This document shows, one piece after another, positions 46,520 to 59,300 of a stretch of 64,000 nt of DNA (position 1 is the first letter of the stretch; every line of letters starts with the position of its first letter). Under the pieces are notes generated by a model. That model saw only the letters and a program-made list of their open reading frames with translations. It ran no database searches and had not been told where the DNA came from. Origin of the DNA: Amyelois transitella (Eukaryota > Arthropoda > Insecta > Lepidoptera > Pyralidae); NCBI RefSeq assembly GCF_032362555.1, contig NC_083525.1, positions 5,937,501 to 6,001,500 of the forward strand, given 5' to 3'. A program made the translations under genes and the position numbers.

Positions 46520-48284
46520 CGTTTTTAATTTCGTGTAAGTGGATTACGGTTGCCGCCTCATTTTTGATGAGCTCGCGCGTCCACACCGTGCGTCGACGAA
46601 AGACTTACTGGACAGTACACACATTACTCATTTGAGACTGGTATTGTTCGTTGTGGTTTGTCCACAATCCACATAAAAACATAAATCTGCTCGTGACCTA
46701 GGATAGCTACAAATTTGAATAGTCTGGGTCTGGGGTACCTAACTGTAACATCATATTGTACTTCCTACTTATATTATACTTAAATGCGAAAGTTTATAAG
46801 AGTGTGCGCATGTGGGTGTGTTTGTTATTCTTCCACAAAAAAGTTACAGAACGGATTGTCATGAATCTTTGCAATAATATAGCCTATAAATTGGAGTAAC
46901 ATATTACCTATGTTAAAAATTCTATAGCTTTTTTATATGCTTTTATTTGTTCACGTGGGCATAGTTGCAGGTAACAGCTAGTTAATAATAAACTTGATCT
47001 AGAAAAGTGAGTAGTTAATTGGTTTACCTTCTTTGATAAAGAAATTAATTTTTCCGATCTGTTTTTGGTTAGATACCTACTTACCTAATTCTTAGGATTT
47101 CCTCATCATTCTCAGGATCATCTTGTTTGGAACTAAAAAGCATATGGGATACTCAAGTTTAAAATAAAGCGGTTTTTCTATTTTTTGTGTTTTACCGTGA
47201 GTGAACTATCACGGCGTAAAATCTGATGGAAAATTTGTAAGTATTTTTCGTAAAAGGTAATTTGGTCATGATCACACGCTCCGGCTCCCATTTAAAGAGT
47301 GTGTGGATGGGTGTGTGTGTTTGTTATTCTTTCACGCAAAAACTATATATCCAGGGTCATGGTCTTACGTGGTCACCGACTTCCATTTAGAGAGGTGAAG
47401 ACACGACGGGACTAACGCCAGGAGGATAAGTACTTGTAACTACTTTTAAATGTTATCAGTAAGTAAGTTTTTATCTCAAGTTTCATCAAGTAACCTATTT
47501 TTTTTTACCCAAGAGAAGTTTTTTTTTCATGTTTTTTGTTTTTACTCATGGATTTAATTTATATCTTCGACATATTATGTATTGAACCGGATCCAGCAAA
47601 CAAATATACCATTCATTTTACAAACTCATAATCAAACAACATTCCTTAAAAGTAATAGGAAATTGATGATTAAGAAGAAACATTTGATAGATTCTACTTA
47701 TACGCAGTAGGTATAATCATTATCACACGAAAAGTATGAAAGGATGAGCAAATGTTGAAATGATTTTATGATTTTGGTTAGTTAAGAAATCTGAATAGTT
47801 GCTATAGGTATAGGCCTATGCGTATAAGTACTTATTTAGTTAATTAGGACAAGAGGACCATAAACCGTTGACATATCTACATCACTTTTATCTATCTATC
47901 TATTCCCTATCCTGTCACTCGAATTTACACCAATCATTCTCTCTACGTAATGTCTTATTTCCACAGCGTATAATCTACTTTCGTGCTTCTTCTGCCCCGC
48001 CCGATTTTCACTGTCTTACATGTTGAGAGTAACACGTCCGTATGAACCGCCAGGCTAGTCTCTTTGAACAACTTCTGACTTCGTCAACTTCTTCGGGATA
48101 TAAACTCTTTAGGCTACTCCAGGTTATATATACCTGTAATCTTTACTTGTACCTACTTAATTCCATTATGTATCCGTTCAGTATACATTATGCTTGAAAT
48201 ACTTAGTATTAACAAACACATCCTTACAAACTTTTGCATTTTTTATTAATAGGAAGTAGGAATATTTAGATCAAAAGGGAAGGA

Positions 48285-48510
48285 TATAGTGCTGTGTGGT
48301 TTCCGGCAATAGAACCATTCATATCTTTCTCTTTGATGTCGTAAAAGGCGACTAAAGGATAGGCTTATAAACTTGAGATTCCTCGTGTAGGCAATGGGCT
48401 AGCAACCCCTTACTATTTGAATGTTAATTCCATCTTAAAGCTGAACGTCTTTCAGTCTTTTCAAGACTGTAAGGCGATGAATATATACGTGACTTGACTA
48501 CATGTATGTA
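48285..48510 (+). repeat. Dispersed repeat, family A
   Basis: Copy with TGTGGTTTCCGGCA, GTCGTAAAAGGCGACTAAAG, GGGCTAGCAACC and TTTTCAAGACTGT, ending in TATG repeats. Partly decayed in the second half. Confidence 0.6.
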
Positions 48511-48954
48511 TGTATATAGGGATGTAGATAGGCAAACTTCATTAATTTTTTTTACACAATTTGCATTGAAAAAATAATGACTTAAAAATATATACCTACA
48601 CATACGTATAGAAATTATAATAAATTACGTATTGACACTGTTGTGTTGTAAACGCGGTTTTAGCAGGAAAATGAGCAACACGTTTTGGAAATACCTGTTT
48701 GAGGCGCCGGTAGTGCTCGCACGAGACCACACAAGACCATAATAAGATGCGACACATATGCCCATTGAATCAGTTTTCTACAACTATCAAATTCTACAAA
48801 ACAACCACTGATTAACTAAAACAATCACGGAATAGACAGAACTAACAAAACATTACTACTTAAATTGAAATCTACCAAATCGAACCAAATCTACAAATCG
48901 CCCAAATCGAAAAACACGTTTATTTGGATTCCGAAGGAAATACTTACATAATAA

Positions 48955-49320
48955 ACAATTAAACACACCTATATCCCTTGCGAGTTAGACAGAGCCAACA
49001 GTCTCGCACATATTGAAAGGCCACATTCAGCTGAACAGCCTAATGATGTAATTGAGATTTTTAAAGTGAAAGGTCGCTGGCCTCTATGAAGAATCCCAAA
49101 AACCTATCTCTTAGTCACCTTTTTCGACATCCATCGGAAAGCCGGCACTTTAGAATAGGACAAATCCATACCTTTCCCATGGATGTCGATGAGCTAGCAA
49201 CCTGTTACTATTTGAATCTCAATTCCATCGTTATGACTTATACTATACGGCTGAACGCCGCTTTTCGGTTGAATTTTGGTTCTGTCTATCCCGCAAGGCA
49301 TATAAACATGATTATACGTA
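48955..49320. repeat. Head-to-head pair of family A repeats
   Basis: 48955-49165 is an inverted copy (TATATCCCTTGCGAGTTAGA start); 49168-49320 is a direct copy (CCCATGGATGTCG start, ending CCCGCAAGGCATATAAACAT). They are joined near their 5' sequences, giving a loose inverted repeat. Confidence 0.6.
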
Positions 49321-50329
49321 TGTGTATAGTATATATTCAAGGAAAGGAAAGGGAGTAGTCCTATTCCAAAGTACCGAGATCTACACAGCGCTGCCGGGAA
49401 ATTTCCCACAGGATAAAAATAATTATGTATTATATAGATTACGGTGGGTAACCGTATTAATATGTTTAAATAATTCATTTAACGCGGACGGATCCTTGGG
49501 CAGTTTCTTTGTAAAACAATATTAGTCAATTGGAAAATATGATGACCTTATTCCTTAATCGTATTTTAATCGAAGGAAGATTTGACAACGTGGGGATTTT
49601 TTAAATGATGTAAAATAATATTTTTATATTTGGCGGGTTGGAAATACGGGAACTACGAAAGACCTTAATAAGTAGATTATTATTTTTGTTTGCATATGTT
49701 TATGAAACCTGATGAGAACATTCTTTTTAACTTATTTCAAACATTCTCAATTTGACCGTATTTTTTTTACTACTACTGTATTGTACATGTGTCATATCGA
49801 TGAAAGCGACTTCCGTCTGTAGTATGTATGTAGGTAGGTATAACAAAGTCGTTGTTTTATGTGGTAATGCTATTGTTACTGTTAGTTGCTTTTTAAACTA
49901 TCAAGGGCTGAAAAGAGAGGTAAGAGGTCCTACACCACCGACACCACTGTAACTTTGTAACGATTGAACGCAAAAACAATTGAAACGGTTTTGACGGAAT
50001 TTGGCACCGATATAAAATAAAATAGTTCTGGAAATTTCCATGGGAGCTAAGTTCCGCGCAATACTAAGTATATAAGTTATACCACTAATTTTAAAATCCA
50101 AAAAGCCACAATCTTGAATTATCGATTTGCCTACATATATCGATTTACGCGACATTTTGTGGACATCACTATCATACGATCATAGACATTTATAGAATAT
50201 TTAAAAAAATGTAGGTAAGTAATCAAAAATGGTGGACGTTGAAGCTTAGTTTCCGGCGTTTTGATGAAGTAAAAATATGAAGTGTATTTAATTCAAGAAA
50301 CCCCTTTTCATTGTGTTGTAAATTAGAAA

Positions 50330-53300
50330 ATGGTAACGATTGTTGACGATTTAGATTCTTTAACTTTGAGCGAGCCAATCTTCAAAGATGTTAAATATTA
50401 CTTGTCCGGAGATGTCTCTGAAAAGGTTTGTTTATATTGTTTTTATAATTTGTTTTATTTTTATTTACAGGTTCTTGTTTGAAATAAAGCGTCTGACCAA
50501 TCATGTTTATTGCAGATTATGCTGCTTCTACAGTCGGGTGGGGCTGAAGAAAAGAAGTATTTCTCAGACTATGTCACTCATCTAATTTGTGGTCAAAATG
50601 CTGCAGACACAGATCTCGAAGATGCTCTGGACATATACCAGATCCCTGCTGTGACAGAGTACTGGGTGCTCGCTTGTGTTAGGCTGAAAAGATTGGCGAA
50701 TACAAGGCCATATGGCTATTTGAAGAATAAGATATTCTCTAATGTGGTAGCTTGTGTGTGTAGACTAAGTGTCGCTGATACAAAAAGTTTGTACGCAATT
50801 CTAACCTATCATGGTGCAAAAGTGAAGTTACAGCTGGACACTCAGTGCACTCATTTGATCTGTGGTTCAGCCTCTGGCAAAAAATATAGTGCTGCTCTTA
50901 CATTACCTGCATCTAAAATAAAAATAGTGACCCCTGATTGGGTACAGGAGAGTATAAGATCAAGAATACAAGCAGTCACAGAAGTTTTTCATCCTAAACT
51001 CTTGATAGTGCCACAACCTCAAAAACCAATGGATCGTATAAGTGCTATAACTGGATTTGATTTTGAAGAAGGTATTGCCAAGAATGAAGTGCCTACTCAA
51101 AATCTATCAGAAAATAAAGATGATAGCACCCAAGCTTTGCTAGATAAGCTGAAGCAAAGGATGCCTTGGAATCACCCTCCTTCTTCTGCTAACTCATCTT
51201 CCATAGCTACCTCTACTGTAACCTCTTTAGGTTTTACCAGCACTCCTATGCCTACCTCTAGTATCATGAGCAAGTCCATACCTCAAGGTATAGTGACACA
51301 AAACCTTCAAATTCAGAGCAGTCAGGCAAATCCACAATTGATGCAGAAATTTGGGCAGAACACAATAGTGTCTCAGTCAGGAATTAGTGTTCAAGGACAA
51401 CAAATCAATTTGCAGCAGCAGCAACAACAACAACATCAGCAGCAACAGCAACAACATCAGCAGCAACAACAACATCAGCAACAATACAGCCAGGGTCAGC
51501 AACAACAGCCGCATGGTTTAACAGCAATACAGATTCAGCAACAGAAAATGCTACAGCAGCATCAGTTGAAGATGCAGATGATGCAACAACAAAACAAGAT
51601 TGGTAGCCAACAAACTCAGCAATTCCAACCCAATGTTTCTGTATCTCAGCTGAACCAAGGTCTGTCAGGGCAGATACAGCATATACAAGGCGCACAGCAC
51701 CATATACAACAAAATATACAGTCACCAAACACTTCAATGAGTTCTGCTCAGCAACAGATTGAAAATATCAGTCAAATGCTCAGTCAGAGTGCAAATAACA
51801 TGCAGCAACAGCAATTAAATCAGCAGAATATGGCTATGAAGCAGAGTCTGAGTATAAGCCAACAAACAGCATCCCAAGCTGTTCAAAACATCGCTCAGCA
51901 ACTTGCTCAGTCAACTCAAAGCTTCCAAAATGCTAAATTAAATCAAAATATCAACCAAGGACAAGTGATAACACAACAATTTATAGGTTCTGGTCAGCAA
52001 TTGTCTGCTCAAAATCAAAATTTGATACAACAACAAACTGTTCAGTCAATTAGTAACCAACAACAAAATATTAACATGGGTGTGGTCAATCAGCAAGGAC
52101 TTGTGACCTCACAATCTCAGCAAGGTCAGGGTCAAGTGCAGTTGAACCAACTTGTTGGTAGCACTGGTCAACAGATTGGGCAACAAATCCAGTCTATACA
52201 ACAAGCTATTCAAGGTCAACAAAATAGTAATGTGCCTGTTCAAGGTGCATGGAGACAGCAGAACATACAGATGGTCCAAAATGTACAGGGTCAACATCAA
52301 ATTATAAGGAGTCCATTGGTGCAGTCTCGTAACCCGCAAAGCCAAGTGGTGTTGCAACAGCAGATAATGCAAACTCAACAACAGGCATTAATAAACAACC
52401 AGCAACCGCAGCTGAGTCCTCAGCATACAATTCAGCAGACTTCCCAACAGATATTACAGCAATCCATCGGTTCTCAAGGGCAGACAATAAGCCAAACTCA
52501 TCATCAAATCTTAGTACAGAAACAGCAATTGTTAAATGGGTCTGGACAGCAACAGATAGTCCAAGCACCTCAGCAAGTGTTAATAAACCAGCATACTGGC
52601 CAACAGCAGATTTTGGTTCATGGAAACCAGCAGGTCACTCTGCAGAGCGGTCAGCAAATTGTTTCCCAAAGTCAGATAGTGCATCAAGGGGGCCAAATTG
52701 TGAATCAAGGTGGACAACAGATAATTACGCAAGGAACCCAACAGGTTTTATCACAAGGTGGTCAGCATGTGATAACGCAGCAAGGGCAGCAACATCAAGT
52801 TGTGATAGCTCAGTCTCCGCAGCAAATTGTGACACAATCTGGTCAGATTATTGGGCAGGCTGTAGGGCAGACTCAGCAAGTGTTATCTCAAGTGCCGCAG
52901 TCTCCTCAGGGCGGGACACAGTTGACATCTGGGGGTGGAATTCAGCAAATCATCACTCACAGTGGTGGGCAGCAGATTGTGTCTCCCGGGGGACAGCAGA
53001 TAGTCCAGGGGGGCCAAGCGTGGCAACAGCAACAATACTTGCAGCAGAGACAGCAAATCGCACAACCTGGTGCTGTAGGTCCTAGGGTAAGTTGATTTTA
53101 TTTTATTCCTTAATATCTTGTACTATATGTTTTGTAAAAATGCGTAACTACTATTTATATTTATTTTTTAAATTTAGAATGACACAAATTTAATCAGTTT
53201 TATGTAGCTCAAAAAATTTAATCAGATATTCTTTTTTCTTATAAATCAATTACATAAATTTGCTCCTTGTTGTAGGTATCATGGACAGCAGGCGGCGGCG

Positions 53301-56300
53301 GTCGTCAACTCATTCACCTGGACGCGCAGACGCATGCGCAACTACAACAAATGGACCCCAAGCAGCGTGCCATGTTCGTGGCGCAACTGCAGAAACGAAG
53401 ACAGTTGTCTATGCAAAGAGCTGCAGCTTTGGCACAGCAACAGGTAAAGATATCTCGCAACGTGTATATTAATAAGATCTAATATTAATAGATAGAGAAA
53501 ACCAGTCTAACTAGAAAGAAAAATCTTGTGTTTGCTGGAAGAGATTTCTTTTGAAATAAGCAGAACCTTTTTAATTTTGATTCTTGTGATTATCAATCTC
53601 GATATTTTCCTTGTACAAAAATTAATAAATAAATAAAAATGTGAAACAACTTCTTGTTCAGATTCTGAAGGGTGACTTACTCCTTAACTAGTAACCCTTT
53701 AGAAGCTAACTGGGAAATTAAAATATGAATAAAATGAGATAGATTTCAAGTTGTGACAATTAGAAGAAACATGTCAATAATAAGTAGTCCAATCCCATTA
53801 ATATACATTTTTATATTTATACTGGTTTCCGGCGGTCACTTGCTATTTTTTTCTCTGGTCAATTGTTTACTGAAATGACAGTTGACAGTGACGGATGTAA
53901 ATGATATGAAAATCGCAGTTGATCGTGTTTGTAGGTACCCTCAAAAAGAAATATTTTTACACCTGCATACGTTCTCGTCAATGCTTGATCCTTCCATTAC
54001 TTGTCCCTGCAAAGAAATAATATTGTTATTAAGTAGATCTTGAAACAATTTTAAAAGTTTTGCAATGCAACGATGTGATTACGTTCTTAAAAATGAAAAT
54101 AAGCCTGAGCTTAGTATGTGTGTACGTACCTATTTGATTAATTTGATTAATGAATAATAAAAATAACAAATGCTACAACTTACTCGGCGCAAGCTGCGGA
54201 CCTTTCAGACTCTAGTTTTGTGTAATTTAACGGAATATATGGATTAGGATATATATATGCACTATCGTGGGAGTTAAAGGAGAACTCCGGTCTCCATAAA
54301 ATTTTGCATGATGCAAAATAATGTCGAGTATAGAGAAGGACATAGAGTATATTTAACGTGGGCGTAAACTAGTGTTATATATATACATATATAACACTAG
54401 TTTACGTTATTATAAAAATATATAATATATATATATGTAATACCCCAGGCCCCAGTCTACATTAATACTAAGCTGGAGTTTTACTTTATTTCAGCAAGGG
54501 GGCGTGGTGACTGGGACGCCGGGTGGGTCACAGCCCAGTGTCACCTTCATCAGGAGCCAGCTGCCTGCAGGATTGACTCAGCAACAACAGGTATACGAGT
54601 GGTCCTGTGAACCAATGACATTTTACTTTATACAAAGCTCCCTTTTTCATAATTAGTATATCAGCGTTAAATGTATACTTTGTTAAAATTGGCTTAAGTT
54701 TTCCGAGTGGCCATTAAGACAATCACTATCACTTCACCACATAGTATAAAGTCTTTTCTCGCATCTCTCCATATGTCTGTTTAGTATATCTATGTATGCT
54801 TAAATCTTTAAAACAACACAATGGATTTTTATGTAGTTTTTAAATAGATAGTGATTCAAGAGGAAGGTTTAAATGTATATATGCTACCCGTGCAAAGCCA
54901 GAGCTAGTCATAGTATAAAGCTGCCTATCCCTATAGGTATGCTTAGTTCTTTAAACTACCGTACATGTTTTATTGCTGATTCTTTTAAATGAAGTGATTC
55001 AAGAGAAAAGTTAATGTGTAGGTAGTGTATATATCATCATTATTGCACGCATACAAACCTTGGGGGGATTGCTAGTTATTATACAAGTTAAAATTCATAC
55101 TGTGAGAAATTAGTAATATATGTATATTATTATTATCAGCCCCCGTAGTAGGGCACGCGCGACGCCGTTTTTATCGCGCGAATTAGACTTCTCTGCAGCA
55201 ATACCTAACTCACGTCGTTTAAAAAATAATATAATTTTTTATGTACTACTGTAATTTTGAAAATGCTACTGCCTAGAGTATTCTTCACTTCATGTGCAGA
55301 ATAGAGATTTTGTTACTCGGAAACTACAATTGGTCAATTCTTGCAGGTTCAATGGTTACAACAACAAGGTGCCCGAGCTACTACTATACCTGCATCGGGT
55401 CCTGCGCAACCTCCGCAATCTCCAGGTAACCATATAATTTGGTCAGGTCATGAGTAACCGGTAAAGTGAAATAGAATAGAATAGATTTATTTTCAAAATT
55501 GGATACAAGGTATCACTTATTGACGTCACTACGAAAGAAGTATGCATGGATCGTAGCAAGTGGAATGGCGTGATTTTATATGTATCATCACCAATTATAT
55601 CTTGGTCCCAATTCCATCCTTGAGTAGAAGTTAGGAAACCGCCTGTGGTCACAATCCATAAGTGGGTAAGTTGGTAATTAACAAGGAGCGTCTCCCGTCT
55701 GCCCTCCTTGACCTGGTTAACAGGAGCATTAGCACAGCTCAGATCATTGTTGTTGTGAAAGGGCTTATCCCTTTTTCCACGTAAGAGCTGTTATGTTCCT
55801 ACATATAAGATTCCTACATATAATTTGTCTGATTAAAATCTTGACCCTAAATAGAGGGGTCTACTTAAGACTTCAATACATTTTCCTATAAGTTCTTTTT
55901 TTTTGTTGGTTTGGTCAGATAGGAATTGTCATTGTATATTACGTTGCTCAATAGAACTTCTAATTTTAGAATGCTTTGCACATAGAAAGTTATAGTCGTA
56001 CAACAGTCATAATTAAAAAATTTGGACGAAATTTCGTAGTTGGGACTGTATAACGGTTTTTTCGGTGACGATACAATATTTTTCACTTTACTAACAGATT
56101 GAGGTCAAACACACTCAATTTATTATAAAAAGAATAGCCAAAATTAGTCGTGGTCGTAGCCCAACACACACTTGGTATTTAAAACTGTAACAAAAAAAGA
56201 CATAAAAATCTAGTAAAACTTCATAAGTGGTATAAATCGCGTTTAGTCCGTATTTGGTATTCAGATCGCGTCCCATACATGTGTTTTATCTCAATTATAA

Positions 56301-59300
56301 TTTCAAAACGTTATCTAGCATAGTTCTAAGCCATCTCGCCGATACATTCAGTTACCCTTCCTTTCTCACCGTAAGAGCACTTTTTTAAACTTTTTACTTT
56401 TAAAATTAATTTTTATAGTTTTTGTTTGTGTATATATTTTTTTGGATTATGGACTTTGAAAGTGAGTTCTTTTTTAATTTTGTTCAAATGGTCTTGTTTA
56501 AATCTATTACTATTATACTTTTTAAGGGTTGATAGTCAGAAACGTAATTTATATGATCAGTAAGAAGTTATGATTTCAATATATTCATTATTAATAACCT
56601 CAACTGTAAGTCATTGCACTATTCATGAATGTTTGCGTGAATCCATACCCGCATGTGATGGAATTTGCTCTGGGAAATTGGAGCACACACAGAATTTAAT
56701 ATCTTGCTTTTTACATAAATATATACAGGACAAATTACACTGATTAGTATCGAATTCAGTTAGAAACATTATATATTTTTTATATAAAGTTATTATTACT
56801 ATATTTTACATACATTCATAAAATCACGCCTTTTTTCCGGAGGGGTTGGCAGAGACTACATTTATCCACTACTTCTATATTTTAAACTTATACTAGTCAG
56901 ATAAAGTTCAATTTCTTATCATAGCTGGCATTCGAATTCGGGACCTACTATGTCACAGTTTTTATTTTCCTGGTATGATAATAAGTAGTATTGCACTTAT
57001 AAAATAACTGTAAAATTTTTGAGTTTATTACGATGATTGACATTTTATGATATTTGAGCTATAAATTACTAGTTACAATTATCTTCCAGTAGGCGGCGCT
57101 CCCGTAGCGAGTCCGGGCGCGGCCACGGGAGGCGCCGTGGAGTCCCAGCTGCAACAGCTGCAGCTGCATCGCCAGCAGCAGTACCAGCGGCTGCAGCAGT
57201 TGCAAGCCCAGAGGGACCACGTGGCCCACCACCACGCCCATGTTAAACAGGTCAGTAGGTCGATTACAGAACTTATAAGAAAGTAAATAAATAAAGGACA
57301 AATTACTTAGATTGAGTTAGCCTCGAAATAAGTTCGAGACTTGTGTTAAGAGATACTTACTAAACGATACTAACAAGGCAAGATCAAAATGGCATATAAT
57401 ACTTTTGACAAGGCTAACGCTCCCTTTCCAATTCTGAGGCTGACCAAAGAGCCTCTCTCTTACTCTGTTATTTCTGTCTTAAAAGAGAGGGAAGATAGGA
57501 CACAATGCCTTACTAACTTTTGTGAATCGACTCACAGAAAAGTAACATTCAGCTGACAACTGTTGTATTTATAAAACAAAAACTTTACATGATTTAGGAT
57601 ATTGTGGAGCAGAGATCACCACAGGATTACCCGAGTCCATGTGGCCCACCACAAATTAGTCACTAGTTTGTTGTTAGTGACCTAATGATTTTATACAGTT
57701 AGATTATTGTCTGAAAAGGCTTCTGAAAGGTCTTAATGATTAACCCACGATCATGTTTCTCAAACCGTAGAAACTTTAAATCGAAAGGATTTCATTAATT
57801 CCGACAAAAATGGAGAAAAGTCGATTTTAACCCGCAAGTACACACTACACACTAACGGTTAGAACTGAGCTTGTAGATTATATTTGTTTAATGTTGGAAC
57901 AGGTGGGCACCGCTGTGGGCCCCCACACGGTGCCGGCGGTGGGCGGCGTGGGCGCGGTGGGCGGCGTGGGCGGCGCGGTGGGCGGCGTGGGCCAGCCGCT
58001 GGCAGAGCCCAACGTGGACGCCGCGTTGCTCACCTCGCCACAGGGGGACCAACAGCAAGGTATGTGTAGAAAACCATACCATAACCATAACCATTTATTT
58101 ATTTATTTATATTTATTCTCTCTCTCTCTCCTGCCATAGGAGCCTTTTTTAAGACATTAATTATTTGGTCCCTAGAAGTTCATGGAGGCTGGCCCTACGC
58201 TCTTTGAAAATGCTATCGAAAAGCAATATTTTTATTGTTTTTTGTTAAATCGTTATTTTTTGGAGCTCTCGTTCCAGGCATATCTTAATTCCAGATACAA
58301 TTAGAAGATAAATTTTTATTAGCATGCCATTGTTCATGAATAATACTTTCTAACACTGTTTTTATTTGTTTCAGGAGCAAACAGCGCATTACTAGTGAAC
58401 CCTAAGACCAAAACAGCCTTGGCCAACATGCTCAGTATTAGATTGCAGGGGGGCACCACTCCAACGGAACACGAGCCTTCAGCCGCTGGGACGCTCAGGT
58501 ATTGAACTACAAAAATTACTATCACTGCAAATTTAACTACAATAATTACTATCATCACTACCACTGCAAAGTATAATATAGTCCCTTCTGGCATCTGTCC
58601 CTACGGTTGTATGTGTGTATGCTTAGATCTTTGAAACTACACAATGGATGCGGATATTTTTAATAGATAAGTCTGATTTAGGAGTAAGGTATGCGTATAC
58701 ATGTATAAATGTTATCCGTGTGACGCCGGTGCGGATCGCTGGACAATATATATTAAAAAAAACCTTATCCAATCCGAGAGCGCATAAAGTACCCGAGTCA
58801 TTTCACACAAAAAAATAAATATTTTTTTTTTTTAATTTTTCTCTTGTGAGAAACCGATTATTAGAACCTAAAAATATTCTCAGCACGACTTCAGGGTTCG
58901 GTGAGGGATTTCAACAGCCACGTTGTTGAGTTCGCAGATTTATTCTTTTAGCTGTTGTGGCGTAAAGATTTCTACCCCATTTCTTTGTTTTTAATTTGTT
59001 AAGATGCTCCATGGTTTTAAAGTTCTTTTTTGCCCGATTACTCCTTTTCGTTTTGGCGGCGTAAAGACCTCCCTACCTATGTTTTTTTTAATTTTCCCTT
59101 TGTTGTCCAGATTAATGACCGCGGTACACGCGGCCGGCGGGGCAGTGGGCGCGGTGGGGGGAGTGGGGGGCGTGGCAGCCGTCCGCGCGCCCGCCAGGCT
59201 GCTGCTGGGCCCGCAACACCCGCACCAGGTGAGCTCCGCACACGACTGACACAGTCTGTTGTCAGTCAGATTTGAAATTAGAACATGTTTCGTTATTGGA

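Larger units (their letters stand above)
46520..50329. other. Intergenic region between the gd-like and PTIP starts
   Basis: The flanking genes diverge, so both promoters should be here. It holds family E remnants (46760-46985), a family D fragment (47340-47440) and family A copies (48285-48510, 48955-49165 inverted, 49168-49320). No gene was recognised. Confidence 0.6.

Noticed and set aside
51405-52568. Antisense open frames of 88-110 aa in PTIP exon 2
   Set aside because: Composition shadows of CAG/CAA repeats; the sense frame is open for 857 codons.
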